DNA from: JABWCE01 sp046154525
GTDB taxonomy: Bacteria > Bacteroidota > Bacteroidia > NS11-12g > UBA9320
DNA: 5,951 nucleotides
Direction of reading: 5' to 3'
Assembly: GCA_046154525.1 (NCBI GenBank)
Contig: JBJXDS010000249.1
Span: forward strand, 1 to 5,951
The translations under genes and the position numbers were made by a program. How positions within the stretch are numbered: position 1 is the first letter of the stretch; each line of letters opens with the position of its first letter. Below are positions 1 to 5,951 of the stretch, in pieces. Under the pieces are notes generated by a model, which was not told where the DNA came from, made no database searches, and saw only the letters and a program-made list of their open reading frames with translations.

Positions 1-2
1 TT

Positions 3-401
3 TCGGCCCGATTACTTTCTATTGCAGAACAACGGCTTGACAAAGTAGATCATTATTCAACATTTGATGTGCAGCCCCTGCAAATAAATTTTGTAAACGA
101 ATATAATGTTCTTTTTAAAATAGGCGTTGGTGGCATGGCCGAAACTTTTTCTGAGAATATTTATTTTGAATTTACCACTAATTTTAAATGGCGAATTGGA
201 AGAAAATTTGATATGGGAGTTGAAGGACGAATGGCTACTAATAATGGCATTGTAAGGCAAGAAGCTTCCACCTATTTAAACTATGCCTTATGGCAAAAAA
301 ATAACAAACAATTTTTGGTAGGGTTAAACGGAATGGTTTCCGAATACTATCAGGCGGTAGATATTAATACTTTTGGGGTTTCGGCTGGGTTTAGGTTTTA
401 A
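3..401 (+). CDS. C-terminal part of a probable outer-membrane beta-barrel protein (5' end outside window)
   Basis: The frame is open from the first bases of the window to a TAA at 399-401, giving 132 visible residues with no start needed inside the window. The GTG at 69 is an internal valine codon, because the frame reads through upstream of it without a stop. The protein alternates polar and aromatic/hydrophobic residues in short stretches (for example IYFEFTTNFKWRIG, FDMGVEGRMA, FGVSAGFRF), as expected of amphipathic beta-strands. It ends in phenylalanine, the usual terminal residue recognised by the BAM outer-membrane insertion machinery. No catalytic motif is visible. The specific family and ligand cannot be named from this fragment; a porin-like or PorT/OmpA-barrel-like protein would fit. 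No clear terminator follows it before the toxin-antitoxin promoter region. Confidence 0.72.
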   Translation, partial: SARLLSIAEQRLDKVDHYSTFDVQPLQINFVNEYNVLFKIGVGGMAETFSENIYFEFTTNFKWRIGRKFDMGVEGRMATNNGIVRQEASTYLNYALWQKNNKQFLVGLNGMVSEYYQAVDINTFGVSAGFRF

Positions 402-438
402 AAAATTCTTGGAATAAAACTTTATATATCTAATTTTA

Positions 439-470
439 TTGTACGATATTTCGTACTTTTGAAAGTACAA
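439..470. promoter_or_regulatory. Predicted autoregulatory operator of the toxin-antitoxin operon: three GTAC cores at 12-bp spacing
   Basis: GTAC occurs at 441-444, 453-456 and 465-468, each exactly 12 bp from the next. The first two form a perfect inverted repeat, GTACGA-TATT-TCGTAC (441-456). The last two form another, GTACTTT-TG-AAAGTAC (453-468). The two palindromes share the middle GTAC. The outer boxes extend to TTGTAC (439-444) and GTACAA (465-470), which are also mirror images around the middle box. From memory of the family, the E. coli YefM-YoeB complex binds two adjacent palindromes with TGTACA cores about 12 bp apart, so the motif and geometry fit autorepression by the downstream gene pair. 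The binding itself is inference. Confidence 0.7.
454..461 (+). promoter_or_regulatory. Candidate -7 element (TACTTTTG) for the toxin-antitoxin operon
   Basis: TACTTTTG matches the Bacteroidota -7 consensus TAnnTTTG and lies 20 bp upstream of the antitoxin ATG, which would give a short leader. No matching TTTG occurs about 20 bp upstream; the nearest TTG (439-441) is only 12 bp away, so the -33 element is poor or absent. The element lies inside the predicted operator, so bound repressor would block RNA polymerase directly. Confidence 0.5.
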
Positions 471-481
471 ATTAGAGAGAT

Positions 482-754
482 ATGAAAGCAATAACAGTTT
501 CTTCCTTCAGAACCCAAATGAAATCATACCTTGATTACGTTAGTAAATCATTGGAAGTACTCATCGTTCCAAGAAACAACAACGACGATGATGCCGTGGT
601 AATTATGTCAATAAAAGAATATAATGCCTTAACCGAAACAGGGCATCTGCTTTCTACCGCTACCAATGCCGAACGATTGAAGCAATCTATTGAGCAACTC
701 AATACAAAAAAAACGGTTGCCTACAAATTAGACGATGATTTAAAAGTTAAATAG
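482..754 (+). CDS. yefM: Type II antitoxin, YefM/Phd family
   Basis: This 90-residue protein is the antitoxin of the pair with the following gene. In this family the N-terminal Phd/YefM fold dimerises and binds operator DNA, and the flexible C-terminal part wraps and neutralises the YoeB toxin. The sequence shows MKAITVSSFR at the N-terminus, in register with the E. coli YefM start, including an arginine at position 10 and another at 31 (VPRNN) where E. coli YefM has basic residues implicated in operator contact. VVIMSIKEYNAL (39-50) corresponds to the conserved VLMSLEEYNSL block. HLLSTATNAERLKQSIEQL (55-73) corresponds to the YLLRSPANARRLMDSI block that begins the toxin-binding region. The C-terminus (74-90) is lysine/aspartate-rich and probably disordered when free. 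ATG at 482 follows a purine-rich AGAGAGA stretch. The toxin gene starts 4 nt after the stop, which indicates one transcript and likely translational coupling. Confidence 0.93.
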   Translation: MKAITVSSFRTQMKSYLDYVSKSLEVLIVPRNNNDDDAVVIMSIKEYNALTETGHLLSTATNAERLKQSIEQLNTKKTVAYKLDDDLKVK

Positions 755-758
755 CAAA

Positions 759-1034
759 ATGCTTATTGAATTTACCGAAAACGGATGGGAGGACTTTGAA
801 TACTGGATAGAAAATAATCCTGAAACGGTGGTACGAATTAAAGATTTGATTAAAGAAATAACTCGCCATCCCTTTACCGGATTGGGAAAACCAGAGCCAC
901 TTAAATTTGGACTCAAAGGTTTTTGGTCAAGAAGAATTACCGGAGAACACCGCTTGGTTTATCAAATTTCAGGTAAAAAAGGAATTGACCAAACGTGTTC
1001 TATTATACAATGTAGGTTTCATTATGATAGGTAG
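759..1034 (+). CDS. yoeB: YoeB-family ribosome-dependent mRNA interferase toxin
   Basis: This 91-residue RelE/YoeB-superfamily toxin would cleave mRNA in the ribosomal A site when not held by its antitoxin. It is strongly alike to E. coli YoeB (84 residues): GWEDFEYW (9-16) matches SWDDYLYW, GKPEPLK (43-49) is shared, and GFWSRRITGEHRLVY (54-68) matches all but one residue. The catalytic set is intact: Glu46, Arg65, and the C-terminal His88-Tyr89, equivalent to His83-Tyr84 in E. coli. It appears catalytically competent rather than decayed. Differences are an apparent insertion of about five residues (around SGKKGIDQT, 71-79) before the last strand, and a two-residue tail, Asp-Arg, beyond the usual terminal HY. 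The gene begins 4 nt after the antitoxin stop with no visible Shine-Dalgarno of its own, so translation probably depends on ribosomes leaving the antitoxin gene. Confidence 0.95.
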   Translation: MLIEFTENGWEDFEYWIENNPETVVRIKDLIKEITRHPFTGLGKPEPLKFGLKGFWSRRITGEHRLVYQISGKKGIDQTCSIIQCRFHYDR

Positions 1035-1052
1035 ATTTAGTAAGAAAGCATG

Positions 1053-1086
1053 AACTTTTCTAAAGTTGCAAAACTTTGGAAAAGTT
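1053..1086. terminator. Hairpin terminator between the convergent toxin-antitoxin operon and glnN
   Basis: AACTTTTC (1053-1060) pairs with GAAAAGTT (1079-1086), and AAAGTT (1062-1067) pairs with AACTTT (1072-1077). The one intervening position is T-G, a wobble pair in RNA. The loop is GCAA. The result is a near-perfect stem of about 15 bp. On the plus strand the stem runs into TTTT and then A-rich sequence. On the minus strand it is followed by CATGCTTTCTTACT, a weaker T-rich tail. The hairpin begins 18 nt after the toxin stop and 15 nt beyond the glnN stop, so it probably serves both strands. The stem is A/T-rich, so termination strength is uncertain. Confidence 0.7.
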
Positions 1087-1101
1087 TTAAAAAATAATCA
1101 C

Positions 1102-3273
1102 CTACCTCACAAACAAAATCTCCCTGTATTTAGGCAATTTCCAAAGATCGTCGTCAATTAGGTGTTCCAGTTTATCAGCATGTTCCCGAATTTCGTCAAA
1201 CGATACTTTTACTTTATTACAATAAGCCTGGGCTTTTTGTTTGGCAGCATTAATATTATTGGCTTTTCTGCGTTCGTCCACCATTTTATCGGTGGCTGTT
1301 TTTAGGGAATTGGTATGTCCTGCTATTTCGTTTAGCAAATCGGCCATTCCTTTGGTTGAGACTTTGGTAGCCCCTGCTGAAAGCATAGAATTAATTGTTT
1401 CAGCCAATCGTTTTTGATAAGCTAATGCCGATGGAAGGATATGGGTATAAACCAACTCATCCATTATGCGGCCTTCAATTTGTATTTTTTTAATGTAATC
1501 TTCTAATTTTATTTCATACCGGGCATGTAATTCTTCCTTGGTAAAAATTCCATTTTTTACAAAAATATCTTCGGCAGTTTTGCTAAGGTATGAATCCAAA
1601 GAGTCCACTGAATTCTTAATATTTTCCAATCCACGTTTTTTGGCTTCGGCAGCCCATTCATCACTATAGCCATTACCTTCAAACAATACTTTTTCTGATA
1701 CTTTTAAATATCCTTTTAATACTTCAAATATGGCATCTTCGGTTTTTTTCTTTTTGGCAACTAAAGCATCTACATCTTTTTTAAACTGAATTAATTGATT
1801 GGCCATGGCCGCATTCAACGCAATCATAGGACGTCCGCAATTTTCGCTTGAACCTACTGCACGAAACTCAAATTTATTTCCGGTAAATGCAAAAGGCGAT
1901 GTACGGTTTCGGTCGGTGTTGTCCTTTAATATTTCAGGAAGATTATGTATGGTAATTACCTCGTTGTCTGAAGATTTATCTGAAGTTTTTTTATTGGTTT
2001 TAAAATCATTCAAAACCTTGGTAAGGGTGCTGCCAATAAACGCCGACATTATAGCTGGTGGTGCTTCATTGGCCCCCAGTCGGTGGTCGTTGCTGGCACT
2101 TGCTATGCTGGCCCTTAGTATTGGGGCACTATCGTGAAACGCTTTTATGGTATTGATAAAAAACGTTAAAAATTGAAGGTTTGAATTGGGGTTGCTACCA
2201 GGCGAAAGTAAATTTACCCCAGTATCGGTAATTAAACTCCAGTTGTTGTGTTTACCTGAACCATTAATTCCGGCAAATGGTTTTTCATGTACAAGAGATT
2301 TAAAGCCATGTTTGCGGCCTACTTCTTCCATAAGGTCCATTAATAGTTGGTTATGGTCCACTGCTAAGTTTATTTCCTCAAACATAGGGGCACATTCGTA
2401 TTGGCCGGGTGCAACTTCATTGTGGCGGGTTCTCAGCGGAATTCCTAATTTCATGGATTCTAATTCCAAATCATACATAAAATTAAAAACCCTGGCAGGA
2501 ATAGCACCAAAATAATGATCGTCCATTTGTTGCCCACGGGCCGGGGCATGGCCAAATACAGTGCGACCAGTCATAACCAGATCGGGCCGGGCATCATACA
2601 AGGCTTTATCTACCAAAAAATATTCTTGCTCAATACCTAAACTGGCACCTACGTGTTTTACATTTTTGTCAAAATAATTACAAACCTGGGTGGCAGCTTT
2701 ATTTAGCAAAGCCATTGTTTTTAATAAAGGAGCCTTATAATCAAGAGCTTCACCGTGATATGAAACAAATATGGTTGGAATACAAAGGGTTTTACCCGAA
2801 GCTTTTTCCATTATAAATGCCGGTGATGATGGGTCCCAAGCTGTGTAGCCACGAGCCTCAAAGGTATTTCTTAAACCACCACTTGGCAGGCTGCTGGCAT
2901 CGGGTTCTTGTTGAACCAACGATCCAGCTGAAAATTTTTCGATAGCTTTTCCTTCCCAAACTTCATAAAAAGAATCGTGTTTTTCGGCCGTTAATCCGGT
3001 TAAAGGTTGAAACCAATGGCTAAAAGAGGTAGCCCCTTTTTCCAAAGCCCATTGTTTCATGCCATCTGCAATTTTTTGAGCCACATCACGCTGTATAGGC
3101 AAGCCAGTTTTAACCGCTTCGTTCACGGCTTTAAACGCTTCTTTGTTCAAATATTCTTTCATGGCATCATGGCCAAAAACATTGGAACCAAAGAGGGCTG
3201 GAATGTCGGAAATGTCGGTTTTTACTTTTGAAATTTTTCGCGACTGGGCGGTTTGGATAGCTTGGAAACGCAT
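1102..3273 (-). CDS. glnN: Type III glutamine synthetase (GSIII, GlnN)
   Basis: This cytoplasmic enzyme makes glutamine from glutamate, ammonia and ATP, the entry point of ammonia assimilation. The type III form is typical of Bacteroidota and some cyanobacteria. From ATG at 3273 it is 723 residues, close to the usual length of about 725-730. Type III signatures are present: LRNTFEARGYTAWDPSSPAF (134-153), GIEQEYFLVD (213-222, metal-binding glutamates), and RHNEVAPGQYE (283-293). The ATP-binding signature lies at 331-346 (KPFAGINGSGKHNNWS) and fits the general GS pattern. DRNRTSPFAFTGNKFEFRA (454-472) holds the phosphate/glutamate-binding arginines and the ENxxFE-like region. A long helical C-terminal extension (about 500-723) is specific to this class. 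No adenylylation-site motif typical of GSI is apparent. The frame extends upstream to a TTG at 3390, but those 39 residues lack homology and MRFQAIQTAQSRK is a normal GlnN start, so ATG 3273 is preferred. Only a weak GGAA lies upstream of the ATG. Confidence 0.96.
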   Translation of the reverse strand: MRFQAIQTAQSRKISKVKTDISDIPALFGSNVFGHDAMKEYLNKEAFKAVNEAVKTGLPIQRDVAQKIADGMKQWALEKGATSFSHWFQPLTGLTAEKHDSFYEVWEGKAIEKFSAGSLVQQEPDASSLPSGGLRNTFEARGYTAWDPSSPAFIMEKASGKTLCIPTIFVSYHGEALDYKAPLLKTMALLNKAATQVCNYFDKNVKHVGASLGIEQEYFLVDKALYDARPDLVMTGRTVFGHAPARGQQMDDHYFGAIPARVFNFMYDLELESMKLGIPLRTRHNEVAPGQYECAPMFEEINLAVDHNQLLMDLMEEVGRKHGFKSLVHEKPFAGINGSGKHNNWSLITDTGVNLLSPGSNPNSNLQFLTFFINTIKAFHDSAPILRASIASASNDHRLGANEAPPAIMSAFIGSTLTKVLNDFKTNKKTSDKSSDNEVITIHNLPEILKDNTDRNRTSPFAFTGNKFEFRAVGSSENCGRPMIALNAAMANQLIQFKKDVDALVAKKKKTEDAIFEVLKGYLKVSEKVLFEGNGYSDEWAAEAKKRGLENIKNSVDSLDSYLSKTAEDIFVKNGIFTKEELHARYEIKLEDYIKKIQIEGRIMDELVYTHILPSALAYQKRLAETINSMLSAGATKVSTKGMADLLNEIAGHTNSLKTATDKMVDERRKANNINAAKQKAQAYCNKVKVSFDEIREHADKLEHLIDDDLWKLPKYREILFVR

Positions 3274-3490
3274 AATTAAGAAGTTCCGCGAAGATAGGGC
3301 AAGCAATTTATTTAGCCATTTATTAATGGAATAATTCTTAACGGGTTTTGCACAAAAGTTAAACTGTAAATTCCAAAAAAGAAATTGCAAGTATCAAATT
3401 CTATAGATTAAATAAGTATTAGTTTATTCGAACCAATTTATAAACCTCTTAAATAAAAACATAAATCGGGTTGTCCATTCAATTTATTAT

Positions 3491-3513
3491 TTGGAATTTG
3501 AAGCTTGGAATTT
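3491..3513. repeat. Short direct repeat TTGGAATTT, two copies
   Basis: TTGGAATTT occurs at 3491-3499 and again at 3505-3513, start to start 14 bp, separated by GAAGC. It lies just upstream of the predicted promoter of the YfhO-family gene. It may be a paired activator or repressor site, or simple AT-rich intergenic sequence; nothing in the window decides between them. Confidence 0.35.
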
Positions 3514-3525
3514 AAAAACTTTCTT

Positions 3526-3557
3526 TTTGCCCATTGTTCTTATTTAATATATGTTTG
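3526..3557 (+). promoter_or_regulatory. Bacteroidota-type sigma-70 promoter for the YfhO-family gene
   Basis: TTTG at 3526-3529 and TATGTTTG at 3550-3557 match the Bacteroidota -33/-7 consensus (TTTG and TAnnTTTG) with a 20-bp spacer, the expected spacing. The -7 element ends 19 bp before the ATG at 3577, so the transcript would have a short leader of roughly a dozen nucleotides with no clear Shine-Dalgarno. Confidence 0.65.
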
Positions 3558-3576
3558 TGGCTACATCATATTCGCT

Positions 3577-5951
3577 ATGCAATCCTACAAAAAGTATCTA
3601 CAATACATTATTCCGATTGGCATTTTTGCCATACTCACTTATGTTTACATGGCCCCGGCATTCAATGATAAAGTGGTGAGGCAGGGTGATATCCAGCAAT
3701 TCAGCGGAGCTTCCAAAGAAATTGTGGATTACAAAGTCAAAGACGGTAAAGGACCTTTATGGACCAACTCTATGTTTGGGGGCATGCCTTCGTATCAAAT
3801 TTCGTATGAAGCACCTAATAATTATGCTAAATATTTAAGAAATATCAGCTTGTTTAAGCATCCTGTAAATATGCTTTTTATAGGGATGGTTTTTGCTTTC
3901 ATCCTGCTGCTCACCTTTGGGGTAAATCCCTGGATAGCTGCTATTGGTGGTGTGGCTTATGCCTTTGCCAGTTACAATATTATTTTAATAGAGGCAGGCC
4001 ATAATACAAAATTGTATGCCATAGGGTATGCACCTTTGCTATTGGCCGGGTTTAATTTGCTTTTGCAAAAGAAATATTTAATAGGGGCTGGAGTTACCGC
4101 AGCGGCTATGGCCTTGCAATTGCAGGCCAATCACTTTCAAATAACGTATTATTTAGGTTTAATTATTGGAATGTGGATGGCGGCTGAACTAATAGTTGCC
4201 ATAAAAAATAAAACCCTAAAACCTATTATACTGGCCTGTGTCGTATTTGGAGGGGCCTCCCTGGTGGGTATGGGAACCAATGCCGTTTCATTTTTACTTA
4301 CCGAAGAATACTCTAAGGAAACCATCCGTGGCAAATCTGAACTTACGGTATTGCCCGATAGCACCAAAACCAGAGTAGCCAGTTCAGGACTTGATATTGA
4401 TTATGCCTTTGACTGGAGCCAGGGTTGGGAAGAATTACCCACGATTATAATCCCCAATTTTGTTGGGGGTGGCGGTGGAGTAGAATTAGGGAAAAACGAT
4501 GCTACCCGAGAGGTTTTAAAACAAATGGCTCAAAGTCAGGATCAACAGCAGGCTCAGCAAGCCCAACAAATTTTAGGTCAAAACATTAATCCATGGTCGT
4601 ATTGGGGGCCTTTAACATTTACCTCAGGGCCTGTTTATTTTGGGGCGTTGGTTTTGTTTTTGTTTGTGGCAGGGATGTTTTACAGTAAAAACCCAACAAA
4701 ATGGTGGTGGCTGGCAGCCTTAGTGCTTTCGTTGTTTATGTCGCTGGGCAAAAACTTTATGGGCTTTAATGGTTTGTTATTTCATTATCTTCCGTTCTAC
4801 AATAAGTTTAGGTCGGTTAACATGTCGTTGGTTATTGGCCAGATAGCTGTAGCCATTTTTGCCATTATTTCTTTAAATGATTTACTTAAAGAAAAGGCTG
4901 ACAAAACCGCTGTTAAAAAAGCCTTAATGCGCGCATTATATGTAACAGCTGGATTTTGTTTTTTAATGTTACTTTATTCAGGAGGAGCTGATTTTGAAAG
5001 TTCGAACCCCGACCATAAAGCCCCTTTTGATGCCGTGTTGGAGGATAGGGCAAGTTATTTACGAATGGATGCCCTTAGGTCGCTATTTTTTATTGGTGCC
5101 GGGTTTGCGGCTTTTTGGTATTATTTAAAAGGAAAACTTAAACCGGATTATATTATTGCTGTTATAGGAATATTAGTACTTGTTGACTTATGGTCGGTGG
5201 ACCGTCGTTATTTAAACGACAAAAGCTGGGCTAAAGAAAAAGCATATACGTCTGAGAACAATTCGCCATCCCAAGCTGATTTGCAAATTTTAAAAGATAA
5301 GAGTTATTATCGGGTTTATGATGTTACTCAAAATCCATTTACCAGTGCCAAAGCGTCTTATTTTCATCATTCTATTGGAGGGTATCATGCGGCTAAGCTC
5401 CGTCGTTTTCAGGAAGTAGTGGAATGGCATATTGTAAAACAGGATATGGAAGTACTTAATATGCTTAATGCTAAATATTTCATTCAACAGGATCAGCAAA
5501 CGGGGCAGCTGGTAGCCGCCCAAAACCCTGAAGCGTATGGCAATGTTTGGTTTGTGAAGGAAGTGAAAATGATGGAAAATTCAAATCAGGAAATTAAGGA
5601 ATTGGGAAAAATAAATCCAAAAAATACAGTAATTGTAGATAAACGGTATGCCGACCAATTGAAAGGGGTTTCGATAAATTATGATTCGGCCAATGCCATT
5701 ACATTTGATACCTATCACCCTGATAAATTAACATACAGCAGCAATACTAAAACGCCACAAATTGCAGTGTTTTCAGAAATGTACTATAACGATAAAAAAG
5801 GATGGAATGCATACATTGATGGTAAAAAAGTTTCTCATTTCCGGTGCGATTATATTTTGCGAGGCATGGTAATACCTGCAGGAAGCCATAAAATAGAATT
5901 CCGTTTTGAACCGACTACATTGAAAACGGCCTCAACCATTTCTTTGATAAG
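3577..5951 (+). CDS. YfhO-family polytopic membrane protein, predicted GT-C glycosyltransferase (3' end outside window)
   Basis: The ATG at 3577 opens a frame that runs to the window end without a stop: 791 residues plus two bases. Family members in Bacteroidota are about 800-850 residues, so only a short tail is missing, probably containing the last helix that begins at TISLI. Visible order: N-terminal helix (about 7-26); extracytoplasmic loop with QGD (36-38) and LWTNSMFGGMPSYQ (62-75), a hallmark loop of YfhO and the likely position of a GT-C catalytic Asp; then roughly a dozen helices in two clusters (about 97-238 and 349-541) around a loop holding IIIPNFVGGGGG (290-301) and a Gln-rich stretch (316-335). 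Next comes a soluble domain (about 545-785) ending with KGWNAYIDGKK and RGMVIPAGSHKIEFRFEP, the typical YfhO C-terminal beta-sandwich. In Firmicutes, YfhO proteins add sugars to lipoteichoic acid from undecaprenyl-phosphate donors. Bacteroidota lack that polymer, so the acceptor is unknown. No in-frame start lies just upstream. Confidence 0.85.
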   Translation, partial: MQSYKKYLQYIIPIGIFAILTYVYMAPAFNDKVVRQGDIQQFSGASKEIVDYKVKDGKGPLWTNSMFGGMPSYQISYEAPNNYAKYLRNISLFKHPVNMLFIGMVFAFILLLTFGVNPWIAAIGGVAYAFASYNIILIEAGHNTKLYAIGYAPLLLAGFNLLLQKKYLIGAGVTAAAMALQLQANHFQITYYLGLIIGMWMAAELIVAIKNKTLKPIILACVVFGGASLVGMGTNAVSFLLTEEYSKETIRGKSELTVLPDSTKTRVASSGLDIDYAFDWSQGWEELPTIIIPNFVGGGGGVELGKNDATREVLKQMAQSQDQQQAQQAQQILGQNINPWSYWGPLTFTSGPVYFGALVLFLFVAGMFYSKNPTKWWWLAALVLSLFMSLGKNFMGFNGLLFHYLPFYNKFRSVNMSLVIGQIAVAIFAIISLNDLLKEKADKTAVKKALMRALYVTAGFCFLMLLYSGGADFESSNPDHKAPFDAVLEDRASYLRMDALRSLFFIGAGFAAFWYYLKGKLKPDYIIAVIGILVLVDLWSVDRRYLNDKSWAKEKAYTSENNSPSQADLQILKDKSYYRVYDVTQNPFTSAKASYFHHSIGGYHAAKLRRFQEVVEWHIVKQDMEVLNMLNAKYFIQQDQQTGQLVAAQNPEAYGNVWFVKEVKMMENSNQEIKELGKINPKNTVIVDKRYADQLKGVSINYDSANAITFDTYHPDKLTYSSNTKTPQIAVFSEMYYNDKKGWNAYIDGKKVSHFRCDYILRGMVIPAGSHKIEFRFEPTTLKTASTISLI

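Larger units (their letters stand above)
3274..3576. other. Divergent intergenic region between glnN and the YfhO-family gene
   Basis: This 303-bp AT-rich region contains the start regions of two divergently transcribed genes. A good Bacteroidota-type promoter faces right (3526-3557). On the glnN side I see no consensus promoter: TAGAATTTG and TAACTTTTG occur on the minus strand, but each has three rather than two bases between TA and TTTG, and neither has a TTTG at the right distance. A small inverted repeat, CCATT-TATT-AATGG (3316-3329), lies about 45 bp before the glnN start and could be a protein site or nothing. A 9-bp direct repeat lies at 3491-3513. No RNA gene, riboswitch or coding frame with support was seen. 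Confidence 0.6.

Noticed and set aside
57..260. Minus-strand 67-residue open frame
   Set aside because: It is antisense to the beta-barrel coding region, has Asn/Ser/Ile/Lys-rich low-complexity content and no recognisable family.
69..401. Complete 110-residue gene starting at GTG 69
   Set aside because: The frame is open all the way to the window edge with no stop upstream, and the content reads as the end of a longer beta-barrel protein.
1799..2515. Plus-strand open frames at 1799-2137 and 2186-2515
   Set aside because: They lie entirely antisense to the strongly conserved glnN coding region and show no protein-like motif.
3007..3334. Plus-strand open frames at 3007-3231 and 3143-3334
   Set aside because: These are antisense shadows of the glnN N-terminal region, overlapping each other in different frames.
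3274..3390. N-terminal extension of GlnN by 39 residues to a TTG codon
   Set aside because: The extra residues resemble translated AT-rich intergenic sequence, the start codon is rare, and the ATG at 3273 gives the normal family length and N-terminus.
4149..5523. Minus-strand open frames at 4149-4367 and 5290-5523
   Set aside because: They lie antisense to the YfhO-family gene, whose reading frame is continuous and conserved throughout.
1..5951. CRISPR array, tRNA or rRNA gene, insertion sequence or integrase
   Set aside because: No spaced repeats, no tRNA-like or rRNA-like stretches, and no transposase or recombinase motifs were seen on either strand.

Overview
The window looks like chromosomal DNA of a Bacteroidota bacterium. 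It is AT-rich. It carries a type III glutamine synthetase (GlnN) and a long YfhO-family membrane protein of the kind common in that phylum. One promoter has the Bacteroidota pattern TTTG-N20-TAnnTTTG, and Shine-Dalgarno sequences are weak or absent. The genus cannot be told from this sequence alone.

Layout, left to right. Positions 3-401 (+) are the C-terminal end of a probable outer-membrane beta-barrel protein whose start lies outside the window. Positions 482-1034 (+) hold a complete two-gene type II toxin-antitoxin module, YefM-like antitoxin followed by YoeB-like mRNA interferase. It is preceded by a compact operator made of three GTAC cores spaced exactly 12 bp apart. A long hairpin (1053-1086) separates this operon from the convergent glnN gene (1102-3273, minus strand). 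A 303-bp divergent intergenic region (3274-3576) carries a good promoter for the rightward gene. Positions 3577-5951 (+) are a nearly complete YfhO-family polytopic membrane protein, predicted to be a GT-C-type glycosyltransferase, cut by the window end just before its last membrane helix.

The genes do not form one pathway. The toxin-antitoxin pair is a self-contained unit: antitoxin and toxin are coupled and probably repress their own promoter through the GTAC operator. GlnN is core nitrogen assimilation. The YfhO protein and the beta-barrel protein are envelope proteins, not obviously linked to each other.

I found no new multi-gene system. The most interesting signal is the operator: it resembles the known E. 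coli yefM-yoeB operator in core motif and 12-bp spacing, but has three half-overlapping sites and encloses the presumed -7 element.
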